Positions 23,701-35,135 of a stretch of DNA of 64,000 nt are shown piece by piece. The first letter of the stretch is position 1. Each line of letters begins with the position of its first letter. The stretch lies in the NCBI GenBank assembly GCA_016647705.1, contig JAENRU010000170.1, positions 682,001 through 746,000 of the forward strand, in the 5' to 3' direction. The DNA comes from Eucommia ulmoides (taxonomy: Eukaryota > Streptophyta > Magnoliopsida > Garryales > Eucommiaceae). Below the pieces are notes generated by a model. That model was given only the letters and a program-made list of their open reading frames with translations, was not told the origin of the DNA and made no database searches. The position numbers and the translations under genes were made by a program.

Positions 23701-23880
23701 GAACTGGGTTTTTCCTTTTGGGAATGTAAAGTAGGAGATTTGGGGGCTTAAATAGCGGCGATTTAGTTTTACTTGTGGGTTTTGGGGGGCTTAAATAGTG
23801 GGATATGATTTCAACGTATGAATTTTGAGTTTCCCAAATCAAGTCAGTGCAAAGAGAGAGGACACTCCCATCGTCACTAG
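23701..23880 (-). promoter_or_regulatory. Decayed duplicate of the F-box gene promoter (copy A)
   Basis: Matches 37701-37920, including GGAGATTTGGGGGCTTAAATAG and GGCGATTTAGTTTTACTTGTGGG, in the same orientation. It carries the same TATTTAAG box (reverse strand) but drives only a dead exon remnant. Confidence 0.7.
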
Positions 23881-24774
23881 GGTTGCGTTTGGGTAAGAGA
23901 TTTGATAAATTTAAGGGATTTCAAAATCTTGAATTTTAAAATTCTTTCTTTCACAAATCTGTTGTTTGGGTAATCCTTTTTTTTTTTTTTTTTTTTTTTT
24001 ATTACATTTTCATTCAATTTCTGGAAAAAAAAAAAGAAAAAAAGAAAAAAACAAAGGCGACGAACAAATCCCTGACAAAATCGAAGAACAAATCCCATTT
24101 CTGTAATCCAAGAACAAATCGAAAAATCACTTCAAAATCGAAGAACAAACCACGATTTCGATTTCAAAGAACAAACCACGATGAACAAATCCAAGAACAA
24201 ACCAAGATTTCGTTGTTTGATTTCGATTTTGAAAACGAAATCGATTTCGAACCCTATTTCGTCGTTCGATTTCGATTTCATCGTTCGAAAACGAAATTGA
24301 GATTTCGTCAGGAAGCAGACGATGGCGACGTTCAAGAAGCAAACGACGGCGACGATGAAGAAGCAGATGACGATTTCGAACCCTATTTTGCCGTTTGATT
24401 TCGATTTTGTCGTTCGAAAACAAAATCGATTTCGAACCCTATTTCGCTGTTCGATTTTGTCATTCGAAAACGTTGAATGAGAAGAAAAAAATGTTTGAAA
24501 ACGTTGAATCAGAAGAAAACGACGGCGACGATGAAGAAGCTTGAATGAGAAGAAAAAAAAAAAGGAAAAAAAAAAAAGAGAAAGGGAAGGATTTGGAAAA
24601 TGCAAGCTCTCCCAAAGGTATTTCCAAATCCTCCATTTCACTCTTCAAAGGATTTGACAAATTCACTCTCAAGAAATCCTTTCACTTCCCAAATAAGGAA
24701 TTCATTAAAAAATGATTTTGAAATCCCTTAACTAAATGAAATTCTCCCTACAAATCCCTTACCCAAACACAACC
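23881..24774. mobile_element. Non-autonomous inverted-repeat element with internal TTTCGATTTCG repeats
   Basis: Ends GGTTGCGTTTGGGTAAGAGATTT and its near complement AAATCCCTTACCCAAACACAACC. It is absent from copy B at the matching point (near 37918), which confirms insertion. The interior has a long T tract (23978-24000), A/G-rich arms and many interleaved TTTCGATTTCGAA/TTCGAAAACGAAAT palindromes at 24120-24480, which create spurious reading frames on both strands. Target duplication not certain. Confidence 0.75.
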
Positions 24775-24806
24775 TACGTTTCACAATACTATATTAATTA
24801 AAAATA

Positions 24807-25070
24807 AGGGTTAATTACATTTTGCTTCTGTATAGTTAGTTATTTTGTACTTTAATGTTTTATAATATTTTTATTACCACTTTGCCTCTGTAAAAAGGTC
24901 TTGTTGCACTGTACTCTCTGATGTAGGCCTGAATTATAGGGGTAAAGTGCTGATAATGAGATTAAAGTGTAACAAAGACTTAACTACATGAGTAAAGTAG
25001 TGACGGCCCAACTGTAGAGGACAAAGTAAAGAACGGCCTAATCACAAGAAGGCGAATTGTAATTTATCCT
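24807..25070. mobile_element. Old MITE shared by both copies of the duplication (copy A)
   Basis: Starts AGGGTTAATTACATTTTG and ends AATTGTAATTTATCCT, inverted repeats. Copy B has the same element at 37961-60402, split by later insertions. Its presence in both shows it predates the duplication. Confidence 0.7.
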
Positions 25071-25799
25071 AAAAGTAAATATGAAAGCTATATCTTTACC
25101 CTCATATTTTTCATCTATATTTATTCTTTAATAATTTATTAATTAAAATTAATTATATATTGACGAGGGTTAGCTTTGTTCACTTCCTAATAGCCAAATG
25201 GTTAATTAACAATTTTTTAATTTAATTCCTCAATTATTTCATGACTGATTCCTAAAATTTATCATTTTTGTCTTTATTTAATTGCACTACAACGGTACCT
25301 AAAGATTTTTAAACGTAACTGAATGAAACAATTTGTATATTAAATGTAACTAAGTTTCATAAAATAATTCTTTTAAATTTTTTTAGAATAATTTTAAATA
25401 TACAAAATTCACTTAAAATACATAAAAATTACAACTACTATCATTTAAACCTAAAAGGAAGAGTTTTTTTTAGTCTTTATTTAAGAGATTATTTAGAAAA
25501 AAAATCATTTTCAATTGCTCATGTAGAAATCAAATCTCAAGGTACAACCATTAAATTTTTGGTCATTTGACAAACAAAATAAGACGTAAAAAGATATATA
25601 TACCCCTAATACATTAACACCTCTTCACTGTTTACTCACTCTCCCACTATCGTCTCTCTCCCTAAACTGGGTAGGTCCAAATTTACTCTCTAATCTCTAT
25701 CCCCCCTCTCTCTCTAAACTAGATATGCTATTGGACTATATTTCAAGCCTCACTCTATCGTCTCTCTCTACCCTAACCCACCTTCTCTCGTCTCTCTTC
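25071..25799. other. AT-rich spacer
   Basis: The part to about 25215 matches 60404-60600 (copy B). The rest is AT-rich, then CT-rich (25600-25790). No gene seen. Confidence 0.6.
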
Positions 25800-26105
25800 T
25801 CAAGCTTTCTCTTTGTAAAACTCGTACTGATGGTAATAATCGTGCTGCCGAAAACGCTTTGATAGTCTCCTAATTGGGTTCTTCGATGAGTCAGTCTCGC
25901 TCTCCCTGTCCTTAAGAACCACCGACCCTGCGTCGACGGCAAACGAGAACTCGGGATCTTCCAATCGGACGCTCTTCTTTGGATTATCTCTCAAACCATA
26001 AATCGACATCGATTTATCTTTGTTTTCTTCTTCAGATGAAGAAGTCGATGATGAAGAATGAAGAGATTGGGTCAACTTGGGCTCTTCACCGACCAAAATG
26101 GTCAT
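25800..26105 (-). pseudogene. ZAT-type C2H2 zinc-finger protein fragment
   Basis: The reverse strand encodes a serine-rich and acidic run followed by YGLRDNPKKSVRL, DPEFSFAVDAGSVVL and DRESETDSSKNPIRRLSKR. These words are, from memory, the conserved linker between the first and second fingers of ZAT1/ZAT4/ZAT9-like nuclear repressors. Neither a C2H2 finger nor the EAR motif is present, and the frame ends soon after the RRLSKR block. It is therefore a gene fragment, perhaps captured by a transposon or left by a duplication. A complete gene would have about 350-400 residues with three or four fingers. Confidence 0.65.
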
Positions 26106-26594
26106 ATCTATATTTGTTTCAAGGACGCCAACGTTGATTTCATTTGTACCCAGTTGTTTCGACCGGCCAGAAGAGTTCGTGCTGGAATGGTTCGTCGGCG
26201 AGCAAGGAGAGAAGCTGCTGAAACACGTGCATGGTCAAACAGACCTGAGACAGAAAGTCCGACGGTGAACAACAAACAATGCGCTGATAAAGACTTCGTC
26301 GTGCTGGTCTCTCAATTTCTCTCTATTAATCATATCTCAATCTTTTCTCTCTCTCTCTAGTTTTTCAAATCTGGGTTTCTAGATCTGGAAACCCATAACA
26401 TCTATCTCTCTCTAAACCTAACATCAGGTTTGTAAGGGAGCAGCGGGAAGAATGACGATTTTCAGATGGCGACGGCGACGGGAACGACGTATACGATGGT
26501 TAGAAATGGTGGTGGAGGTGGAGGATATGTGCTGGCGGTGGTGATGGTGGGGATATGAATGGTGGTGGAGGTGGATGGGGTGTTCAATCTATGT
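26106..26594. other. No gene recognised
   Basis: CT-rich then GGTGG-rich sequence (26500-26580). Reading frames on the plus strand at 26058-26360 show no family and overlap the ZAT fragment. Confidence 0.5.
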
Positions 26595-27138
26595 TAATGG
26601 TAGTGTTTGCATGATTTTCACATACATGTTTTTCCTCGGACAACGTGAAACGCGTTAACGTTAACACGGAAGAGAACGAAAAAAAATGTGCATTAACGTT
26701 AAAGCAAAAACGACCCAAACACACATTCAGATCTGAATTGAAAAATTTCTTAGGGTTTGTTCTTGATTTTTTCTTAGAAAATTTTCAGATCTGAATTGGA
26801 ATATTTTATGTCTGAATTGGATTTTGTTGTAACGTTCAGATCTCGTTTATTTTGTGCCGCTCATTCTTGGGTTTGTTCAATATTTGTTTGATTGTGTTGA
26901 AATATAGCTTGATTTTGCTCGATGGTGGTAGAGATGAATAAGGTGTTCATTTTTACGTTAACATTAGTGTTTGCGTGATTTTTGGATATATATGTTTTTT
27001 GGACAACATGAATGTGTTAACGTTAACACAAACGTGACCCCAAAAAATGTGCATTTAACGCTAACATCAGTGTTTTTGCTTTTTGATTTCTCACATATGG
27101 GTTCCAGACAACATGAATGCGTTAACGTTAACACATGA
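26595..27138. repeat. GTTAACGTTAAC-bearing repeat region, left part
   Basis: Three loosely similar units of about 85-120 bp (26595-26712, 26955-27062, 27056-27138) share the order TGTTTGC/TTTTTG, GACAACRTGAA, GTTAACGTTAACAC and AAAAAATGTGCATT. The 12-bp palindrome is at 26654-26665, 27016-27027 and 27121-27132. The CACTA element has split the third unit. Confidence 0.75.
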
Positions 27139-27159
27139 CACTACTACAAAAATGACTTA

Positions 27160-27330
27160 ATAGGGCACTTTTTTAGAGACAATTCATAAATAATGTCCTT
27201 ATAAAATTTTATTAAGACACTTAATCTTAGTGTCCTTATAATTTGCTCCCCAAATAAAAATATTATAAACAAATTTAATAGGACACATATAAAAGTGTCC
27301 TATTAAGGACTCAAAATTATTATATTTTTT
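27160..27330. repeat. CACTA left sub-terminal repeats
   Basis: Repeated AAGGACAC/GTGTCCTTA motifs in both orientations, matched at 33640-33835 on the other side. In this superfamily such motifs bind the TNPA-like protein. Confidence 0.75.
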
Positions 27331-28598
27331 AAAATAATAAAATAGAAAAAATGAATTTTATTTTTATTGTCTAATTAAAAAAAATATATATAATAAAATA
27401 GAGATAAAAAAGAGTTTTAAGGGCACAAATAAAAATTTCATTTTTAATCTCTAATTAGAAAAGTATAATTATGAATCAAATTAAAAACTATTTGTATATA
27501 TAATTATGAACTAAAGTGTTTTCAGACTTATTTTCTATTGTATTTATTTTCACTTTGGTCCTTGGTAGTTTCAATTAAAAGAGTGAAACCTAAAATAGAA
27601 ATATTAGTTTTTAGATATACCTAAATGTAAATACCTAAAATAAAACCTTTTTCATTTGGTCATTGAAGCAGAATTCCTTCATTCAAACGCTTGAGTAGTG
27701 AGCTTAATCGTTCATCCGTTCAATACGACTAGAAGCTCAATCCGTTCATCCGTTCATCCATTCATCTTCATCGCTCAATCCATTCATTTTTCAGAATCTT
27801 CACTTCTCTTCTGACTTCTCAATCGATCGAAGAAAAGGAATGAAGAAATTTTGAGAATCGATCGGAGCTTAATCGTTCCAATAGATCCAATTTCTCAAGC
27901 AATCGATTCAATCCAGCTGTTCTTCTTCAAGCTCGGCTTCAGTTGCTGCCCCAGGTATGTTTATGTTTTAGGTTTAAGTTTTCTGCTATACCTTAGAAAT
28001 TTTCTGGTATAGCTTAGTAATTTTCACCACCGGATCTAGAATTAGGTGATTGAATAGATCCATTTCTTTTTTACTCTATTTTGATACATAAATTCATCTT
28101 GTTGCTTCAGATATGATCCGTTTCTTCAGATATGCTTTTAAATTTATTCGTCCGATAGATTTGCAGAGCCGTCTGCACGACTTGCATATCTTGCCTTCCA
28201 TTTTCGTTAGAATTAATTCATCTGAAACACTTGGAGGAGTGAAACGAAGATGGAGATGAACTTGATTTCGGAGGTTTTTTGTTAACTGTTTCCTTTTTGT
28301 TAACTGTTTATTAGTATTGAAGAGCAAAAATTGTAGTTCATTAGATAAAATTGGATCCATTCTCAATTGATGTTGAGGGTACTATATGCGTATACAGGCA
28401 TTCATAGATGTAGATTAACATATTGATGGGAATGCTGCACCACAGCCTATGTTGGTTTATATGTTGCTATTTTTATTTTTTATCTTTTATATTTATTCAT
28501 GAAATTAAATGTATACTTAATTTTTCTATCGGCATTGCAAGTTAAAATAGCCTTGAATATTTTTTTTTTTAATATCTCAACAGTTTAAATTGTTCATA

Positions 28599-30478
28599 AT
28601 GGACAAGAGTTGGATGTACGAATCTCGTGTGAGTCATGCATATATGGAAGGAGTTCAATACTTTCTCGATTTAGCATTTTCAAATGTGAGTATTAAGGGA
28701 AAGATCATATGTCCGTGTGTGAGGTGCGGAAATGGAATGTGGGTTACCCGCGAAGAGGCACATGAACATTTGGTGTGTGATGGATTTATTAAAGGTTACA
28801 CTCGATGGATTGCTCATGGAGAAGCTTCATCATGCACTGAAAGCGGTGCTCAAGTGCCTGGAATGTCAAATAGACAAGTTAATATACATGAGTTATTACA
28901 TGATGTTTTTGGGATACCAAGTGAAGATACAGAAATTGAAGACAATGCGAATGATATAGAGGAACCTAACGAAAAAGCAATTTTTTTTTACAAGTTGCTA
29001 AAGGATGCAGAGCAAGAGTTATATCCTGGTTGTAAAAAGTTTTCTAAGCTTTCTTTCATTATTTGACTGTTTCATTTGAAGTGCCTTGGTAAATGGACCA
29101 ATAAGTCATTTACAATGTTACTTGAATTGTTTAAGGAGGTGCTTCCCGAGGGAGAAACATTACCAAAATCATACTATGAGACAAACAAGATTATAGCGGA
29201 ATTAGGCCTTAGTTGTACAAAGATTCATGCGTGTCCAAATGATTGCATGTTGTACTGGAAGGATCATGAAAATGATTCACATTGCAATGTTTGTAACACA
29301 TCTAGATACGTTAATGTGAAAACCAAGAGGGAGCAACATCATCTAAAGAGAGAACCAAGCCAATTCCTACAAAAGTATTACTCCATTTTCCTTTAAAACC
29401 ATGGTTACAACGACTCTTCATGTCATCAAAGACGGCATCCTTTATGAGGTGGCACAAGGAGGGTTGCACAAATGATGGTTGTATGAGGCATCCTGCAGAC
29501 TCTCTAGCTTGGCGCACTTTTGACTATAAACATAGTGATTTTGCTGAAGATCCCCGTAATGTGAGACTTGGACTTGCTTCTAATGGATTTAATCCTTTTA
29601 GAACGATGAATATTTCTTATAGTACATGGTCAGTTATCTTGATGCCGTATAATTTGCCTTCGTGGATGTGCATGAAACAATCATCTTTTATGTTGTCATT
29701 GTTCATACTTGGTCCTTCAGCTCCCGGGAATAATATTGATGTATATTTATAGCCTTTGATAGAAGAGTTGAAGGAATTATGGAGTATTGGAATAAATACT
29801 TATGATGCATCAAGTAAACAAAATTTTCAGATGCGTGCAGCATTAATGTGAACTATAAGCCACTTTCCAGCATATGCAAACTTGTCGGGGTGGAGCACAA
29901 AGGGTGATTTAGCATGTCCTTCGTGTCACAAGTACACATCCTCCCTGTGGTTAGATCATAGTGGGAAGTATTGTTATATGGGACATCACAGATTCTTAGA
30001 TGATAATCACGTGTTTTGAAAAGATACAGTTTCTTTTGATGGGAAAGAAGAACATGGGAAGCCACCACCTTACTTGTTTGGATCCAAGGTTCTCGATGAA
30101 TTGCATGGATTAAATATTAGATTTGGAAAATTAGTCAAAGATAATCCTGAGTTGCCTTTTGGTTGGAAGAAACGGAGTATATTCTTTGATTTGCCGTATT
30201 GGAAAGATAATTTGTTGCGTCACAATCTTGATGTAATGCATATTGAGAAAAATGTTTGTGACAATGTGATGGGAACCTTACTGAATATCGAAGGAAAAAC
30301 AAAAGACCATCTGAAAGCTCGTCTTGACTTGAAAAAGATAAATATAAGAGAAGAACTTCATCCTATAGAAGATGAGTCAGGTCGTATAAACTTGCCCACT
30401 GCTTGTTTCTTGCTTGATAAAAAAGAAAAAGAAATCTTTTGTAATGTTCTGCGTACAACAATTGTACTAGTGAACTAG
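28599..30478 (+). pseudogene. CACTA tnp2-type transposase, damaged and truncated
   Basis: The start ATG at 28599 opens the transposase-associated domain (MDKSWMYESRVSHAYMEG, then CPCVRCGNG as part of a zinc motif). The transposase_tnp2 domain follows (AWRTFDYKH, DPRNVRLGLASNGFNPF, PPYLFGSKVLDEL, LRHNLDVMHIEKNVCDNVMGTLLNI), including the conserved DVMHIEKN box. The reading frame changes near 29066 and near 29396, stops near 29752 and again before 30020, and the gene ends at 30478, well before the DUF4218/DUF4216 region usual in the family. It would have cut the element at its CACTA ends; this copy cannot. Confidence 0.85.
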
Positions 30479-31150
30479 AAGCCTGAGCTAGGAGTTTGAA
30501 ATGCATTTGGAGCTTCACCATTTACCTTTGTATTAGTTTGTTGAAAATATTATGTTCTGCGTACAGCAATTGTGTCAAAGTGGATAATGAGAAATAAGTG
30601 GAATGTAATATCAAGTGCAAATCACTTGGGCTTGAAGCTGTACACCTTCAAACTCTGTTCTGTATGTAAATAACACAAATCTACTGAAGAGCCTATACAT
30701 TTTTTCACATGTTTCTTGTCATTCGTTTCGCCCCTAGGTACAATTGGCTAGATGATGTTGGTTTTTGGGTATTGTTGCTTCATTGTGACTTGCATATCTC
30801 CAGTTCAGACACAAAAAACTACATTATCCTGCAAGGAAGCGAAGATATACATTTTGACCATCTTTGAACCCCTCAACTAAGTTTTATTGTCACCAGCACT
30901 TGTCTCTGCATATTGTCTTTTCTCTATAAAATGATTTTACATGGAGTCTTTTCTCTGCACCATGAACTAAGCAATTAATGTTCAGGTTGAAAGTTCATTT
31001 TCAAATTAACCCAAAAGAACTACTTGTTTGGGAAAGCAACTAACACCCCTTGACAATGACGAGGTATGTTTTTTTTATTTTTTATTTTTATTTTATTATT
31101 ATTTTTTTAAAATTTTTAAGTTTTATTTTTAATAACACCCCTTAACAATG
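30479..31150. other. Inter-gene spacer of the CACTA element
   Basis: A 22-bp stretch ATGTTCTGCGTACARCAATT occurs at about 30445 and again at about 30552, suggesting a small duplication at the broken 3' end of tnp2. The rest holds no gene. Confidence 0.5.
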
Positions 31151-31152
31151 AC

Positions 31153-33098
31153 GAGGATAAGGCTTGGACATCGAAAAGAAATGGCTCCAAGGACGCAAGA
31201 AAATGCGTCAAATGCAACTTCGCTTAATGCTAACTCAGGCATGTAACAATGAAATTACTTAAATGGTTGTTTTTATTTGCTCACCTATATCTTTCATTTA
31301 TATCTTAAAATTGATTTTTAGCAAGCATGACGGCGAAAAAAGGGGTACGAGGACCAACGTTTATGAACAATATATTTGGGGTCAAAGTGATGATGAAAAC
31401 ATACATGTTGAGTTCAATAAATATGGGCAACCCATTGATAAAGGTTCTAGCACGTTTTCTCATTTCCTTGGGACGGTAGCACGTAACAGAAGGTATGCTC
31501 CACTACACCACAAGAGTTGGATAAAGGTTCCTCAAGTTAACAAGTCAGACATGATAGACTTGGTAAATGTACAATGATATTTTAATATTATAAAAATTAT
31601 TCGTTTTTAATATTGTTTAAAATTTTATCTGAGTCTTTTGCTTCATTGTTGTATATTGTTTAAAGTCGAAGTTTGATATTCCTTCCGGTCATGAGAGCTA
31701 TATATTAAAGTCGATTGCAAAAAAATGGAGAACTTGGAAATCTATTGTGAAGTTGGAGAATTACGATCGAACCTTGTCTGTGGAGGAGCAATTGAATAAT
31801 GTACCCAATAGAGTGCAAGAAGATCAATGGAGAGCATTATTAAAGTATTGGGACTCTCTTGAAGGGAAGGTACTATGCGTGGTAAAAACGATTTATTTTC
31901 TTGAATATTAAATGGATAGTTACTCACCATTTTTTTTCTTCGGAAAATTAGTGCAAATAATAAAGCCAATAGGAAAGAGTTAAAGATGATTCATTGTATG
32001 GGAAAAACAAGTTTTGCAAAGGTTGAAAAGATGATGGTAAGTTCTTGGCACATTTTTTAGAATTAACGGAATAACATTGTTCTTGGTAAATTCCTAGAAA
32101 TTTATTCTAAAAAATATTTTTGTAGGAAAAAGACTATGGCCACTGTCCGTCTTGTGCAGAAAAATTTATGTTTGGCTACACGAGGAAGGATAAAAGGCCG
32201 ATAAATGAAGTAGCAAGTCGTGCAATGGTAATCCTATATATTTTTGTTTTTAGTTGTCGTTTCGTTTGATTCTTTCAATAATTGTTCATGCATGTAGGTA
32301 CAAATGAAAGAGCTATTTGACCAAGCCCCAGAAGGTTATGAAGATAATTGTGGTCCAAATGATATATACTCTCAAGTTATGGGAAATGAAAAGCCAGGAC
32401 GTGTTCGCATGTACGGATTGGGTATTTCTGCTTCTGATATTTGGGGTATAATACCTAGTCGTGAAACATCTTATAGATTGGCCGTGGAGTATAAGGAAAA
32501 ATTGAGTCGAATGGAAGAAAAATGTGAAAAATTAAGCAACCAATATGAAGAATTGAAAGCTTTGATTGTGAAAAATGGAATACAAGCAAATAATTCATCA
32601 GGAGCTTCAAGTGATCAATATTCCTCTCATCAAAGAGTTATTCAGGTAAAATTAATTCTCTCAACCTCTTATCAAATAGAAATCAATTTATGTTTTTAAG
32701 TTTTTTAAAAATCTGGGAATTTACATAAAAATTATGTATTAGGTTGGAGATTATGTATTACTTAAAAGTATAACAAACCTATCTCGATGCGTGGCAAAAG
32801 GAAGAATCTATAGTATGGATCCATCTGCACAAGTAGGAGGAGAAGAATTAGGGCCAAATTGGTGTGAAGTTCACGTCCAAGTTCCAGTGAAGTGGGATGA
32901 AAATTTAATTAGATCTTACGGATTTTTTAAGACCGTTGGTGATGCGATTGGAGCACCTATTGCTTGGCCTTTATCTTTAGTAAGTTAATTTTCATTTTTA
33001 GCTAATGCATTGATCTAATATTGAATAAAAGTTATTTAGTTATACTCATATTATTTGTGCATTTCATTTTTGTACAGGATGCCTTGATTGAAGATTGA
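31153..33098 (+). CDS. CACTA tnpA-like gene (Transposase_24 and Tnp1/En/Spm-like domains), multi-exon
   Basis: Exons with GT-AG borders: about 31325-31562, 31666-31869, 31952-32036, 32126-32227, 32298-32645, 32743-32979 and 33078-33098 (stop TGA); a first exon from ATG 31153 to about 31240 is likely. The first part (RGTRTNVYEQYIWG, VEFNKYGQPI, RRYAPLHHKSWIKVP) is the plant Ptta/En/Spm transposase domain. A coiled-coil segment with EYKEKLSRMEEKCEKLSNQ lies in exon 32298-32645. The Tnp1/En/Spm-like C-terminal domain (VGDYVLLKSI, GGEELGPNWCEVHVQVPVKW) ends it. All junctions keep phase except the one into 31952, where the spliced frame is off by one or meets an early stop. Its role is binding sub-terminal repeats. 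Confidence 0.75.
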
Positions 33099-33179
33099 AA
33101 TGAGTCGTATTTTTTGGTAATCAATAAAGGACAAGGTATGAATTTCACGTTTAATGAGGTAAATAGAAAACATAAATAT

Positions 33180-33490
33180 GGAGAGCGGTAAACAGAAAAT
33201 AGGAACGTGCAATGGCGGATGGACGAGGTTCTGTTTCCAGATTTTGTTTCTGTTTCCAGATTTTGTTTCTGTTCTCAGCATTTTGTTTCTGTTTCTCAGA
33301 AAACAGAAACAGATTTTGTTTTTCTGTTCTCAGAACAAATTTTGTTTCTGTTCTCAGAAAACGAAAATTTTTGTCTGAAATGTTTTTTTGTTTCTGTTTC
33401 TGTTTTCAAATAAAAATGTGGACTAGTAAACATATCTGTTATAGTAAACAAATTTTCTGTTTCTGTTTCGATTCTGTTCCCAGATTTTGA
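33180..33490. repeat. TTTTGTTTCTGTTYYCAGA repeat block
   Basis: A degenerate tandem repeat of about 18-22 bp, based on TTTGTTTCTGTTTCCAGA, runs through this stretch with one inverted copy (CAGAAAACAGAAACAGA). It creates phenylalanine/cysteine-rich reading frames that are not genes. It lies between the tnpA-like gene and the right sub-terminal region. Confidence 0.85.
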
Positions 33491-34166
33491 TTCACAATTT
33501 TTAGTAATATTTGATTTTCAATTGGATAAATTTGGATTATTGGTTTTAGCCAAATTAAATATATTTATTATTTTTTTTTAAAAAAAAAATTACTATTTGG
33601 GCCACTTTAAATTGTTGTATATATTATTTATTAATGATTTTAGGAAATGCTCAAAAGATTTATTCGGACACATAATAGTGTCCTAATAAATATAAACTAA
33701 TGCGACAAAAAAATAAGTGTCTTTATAAGTTATTGGGACAATATTTTATAGGACACATTCTTGAATTGTCTCAATACATAATGTGTCCCAAAAGAACATA
33801 TATTAGGACACATTTAGGTGTCCTCAAAAGTAATTTTTGTTGTAGTGGAAGACCCTAAAAAAATGTGTATTAACGTTAACACGAACCAAAATGCTTTGAC
33901 ATTTAACACAGAGAAGTTCAATAAATGTTCATTAATGTCAACGCACACTTAGATAACAGTATGGAGTAGGACGTTAACATAAATATTCAAGCAAAATACG
34001 TTAAATATTTAAGCAAAAAAAAAAACAAAATACGAAACCATAAAACCACTGTCCGATGGTCAAACATACGTTTACGTTAATGCATAAAACAGATGAAAAA
34101 ATATGCGGTAACGTGAAATACACACACAAAAAAAAAAATGCGTTAACATTAACGTAAAATTCAAAT

Positions 34167-34596
34167 GAGTTCTTTACCTTAATGGGTCTCAAAAGATCTG
34201 AAAATACCATTATGGATCCCTTTTTAACTTATTCCCCAAAATGGGTCTCTTCGACCTTGACAAGGCCAGCTTCTACCTAATTTTTTTTTTTAGAGAAATC
34301 GACCCTCACAGGCCTGGTTTCTTAAATTTGGGGGCTGCCACCATGGCAGCACCATTCCTCCTAATTTATGGAGTGTTTTGAACGTAATTTATGCACAAAA
34401 AAAATTAGATTTATTTAAAATACCGATAGACCACCGTTAATTAACTCAAAGTTGTAAAAAATATTAAAAATTCAATTTTTTTTGGGAGCTTGGGGTTAAC
34501 TTCATTTAACCATAGCAGCCCATTTTACAACAAATATTTAAAAAAAAAAAAAAAAACCTTAAAATAGTGTCTAAAAAATAGTTTAAAAAATTGTGC

Positions 34597-34667
<71 letters not shown>

Positions 34668-34880
34668 GGATGGGGGATGGGGATGAGATGGGATGTGGGG
34701 GTGGGGGTGGGCCCAAATTTAAGAAACCGGCCCTGTGAGGGTCGGTTTCTCTAAAAAAAAAATAAAATTGGGTAGAAGTCAGCCTTGTCAAGGTGGAGAG
34801 ACCCGTGTTGAGGAATAAGTTGAAAATAGACTCATAATGGTATTTTCGGATCTTTTGAGACCCAATAAGGTAAAGAACTC
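34167..34880. mobile_element. Mutator-like MITE with about 165-bp terminal inverted repeats
   Basis: The left arm from GAGTTCTTTACCTTAATGGG (34167-34333) is repeated inverted at 34712-34880. Flanks are AATTCAAAT on both sides (34158-34166, 34881-34889), a perfect 9-bp target duplication, the hallmark of Mutator-like elements. The loop holds GC-rich CCACCATGGCAGCACC and an (AT)n run (34601-34661). No transposase. Confidence 0.9.
34601..34661. repeat. (AT)n microsatellite, about 60 bp
   Basis: Uninterrupted AT dinucleotides inside the Mutator-like MITE loop. Confidence 0.98.
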
Positions 34881-35135
34881 AATTCAAATCGCAGTTTTGT
34901 AACATCAACAAGGTTTGAGAAAAAAAACAAAACAAAAAAACAACAACAACATAGGTAGAATGTATTGTTGAAAATGAGTTAACGTTAACGTACACAAAAA
35001 CAGATGAAACAATGAGTTAATGTAACACAGAAAAAAGAACATGAAATACAATAATATTTTTAAGTTAATGTTAACATCATATGTTCATATTTTGTCTTTT
35101 TCCATAATACAAAATGACAGAATCGTAAATAAACG

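Larger units (their letters stand above)
27139..33847 (+). mobile_element. CACTA (En/Spm-type) DNA transposon, 6.7 kb
   Basis: The left end CACTACTACAAAAATGACTT and right end AAGTAATTTTTGTTGTAGTG are inverted repeats with the CACTA signature. Sub-terminal zones (27160-27330 and 33640-33835) hold many GGACAC/GTGTCC repeats, as expected for transposase-binding sites. Inside are a tnp2-type transposase gene and a tnpA-like gene in the same orientation. The flanking triplets TGA and GAA do not match well as a target duplication. The tnp2 gene is damaged, so the copy is not autonomous. Confidence 0.9.
33848..35135. repeat. GTTAACGTTAAC-bearing repeat region, right part
   Basis: Continuation of 26595-27138 beyond the CACTA element: ATTAACGTTAACACGAACC at 33870-33888, further TTAACGTT pieces around 33970-34160, and GTTAACGTTAAC at 34978-34989. 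It is split by a Mutator-like MITE at 34167-34880. Confidence 0.7.

Noticed and set aside
24127-24672. Coding frames on the reverse strand
   Set aside because: Arise from interleaved TTTCGATTTCG palindromes in a non-autonomous element; no protein family.
33178-33490. Phenylalanine/cysteine-rich proteins
   Set aside because: All frames arise from a degenerate short tandem repeat in the CACTA element.
27136-33850. 3-bp target duplication of the CACTA element
   Set aside because: Flanks TGA and GAA do not match; the ends are supported by the inverted repeats alone.
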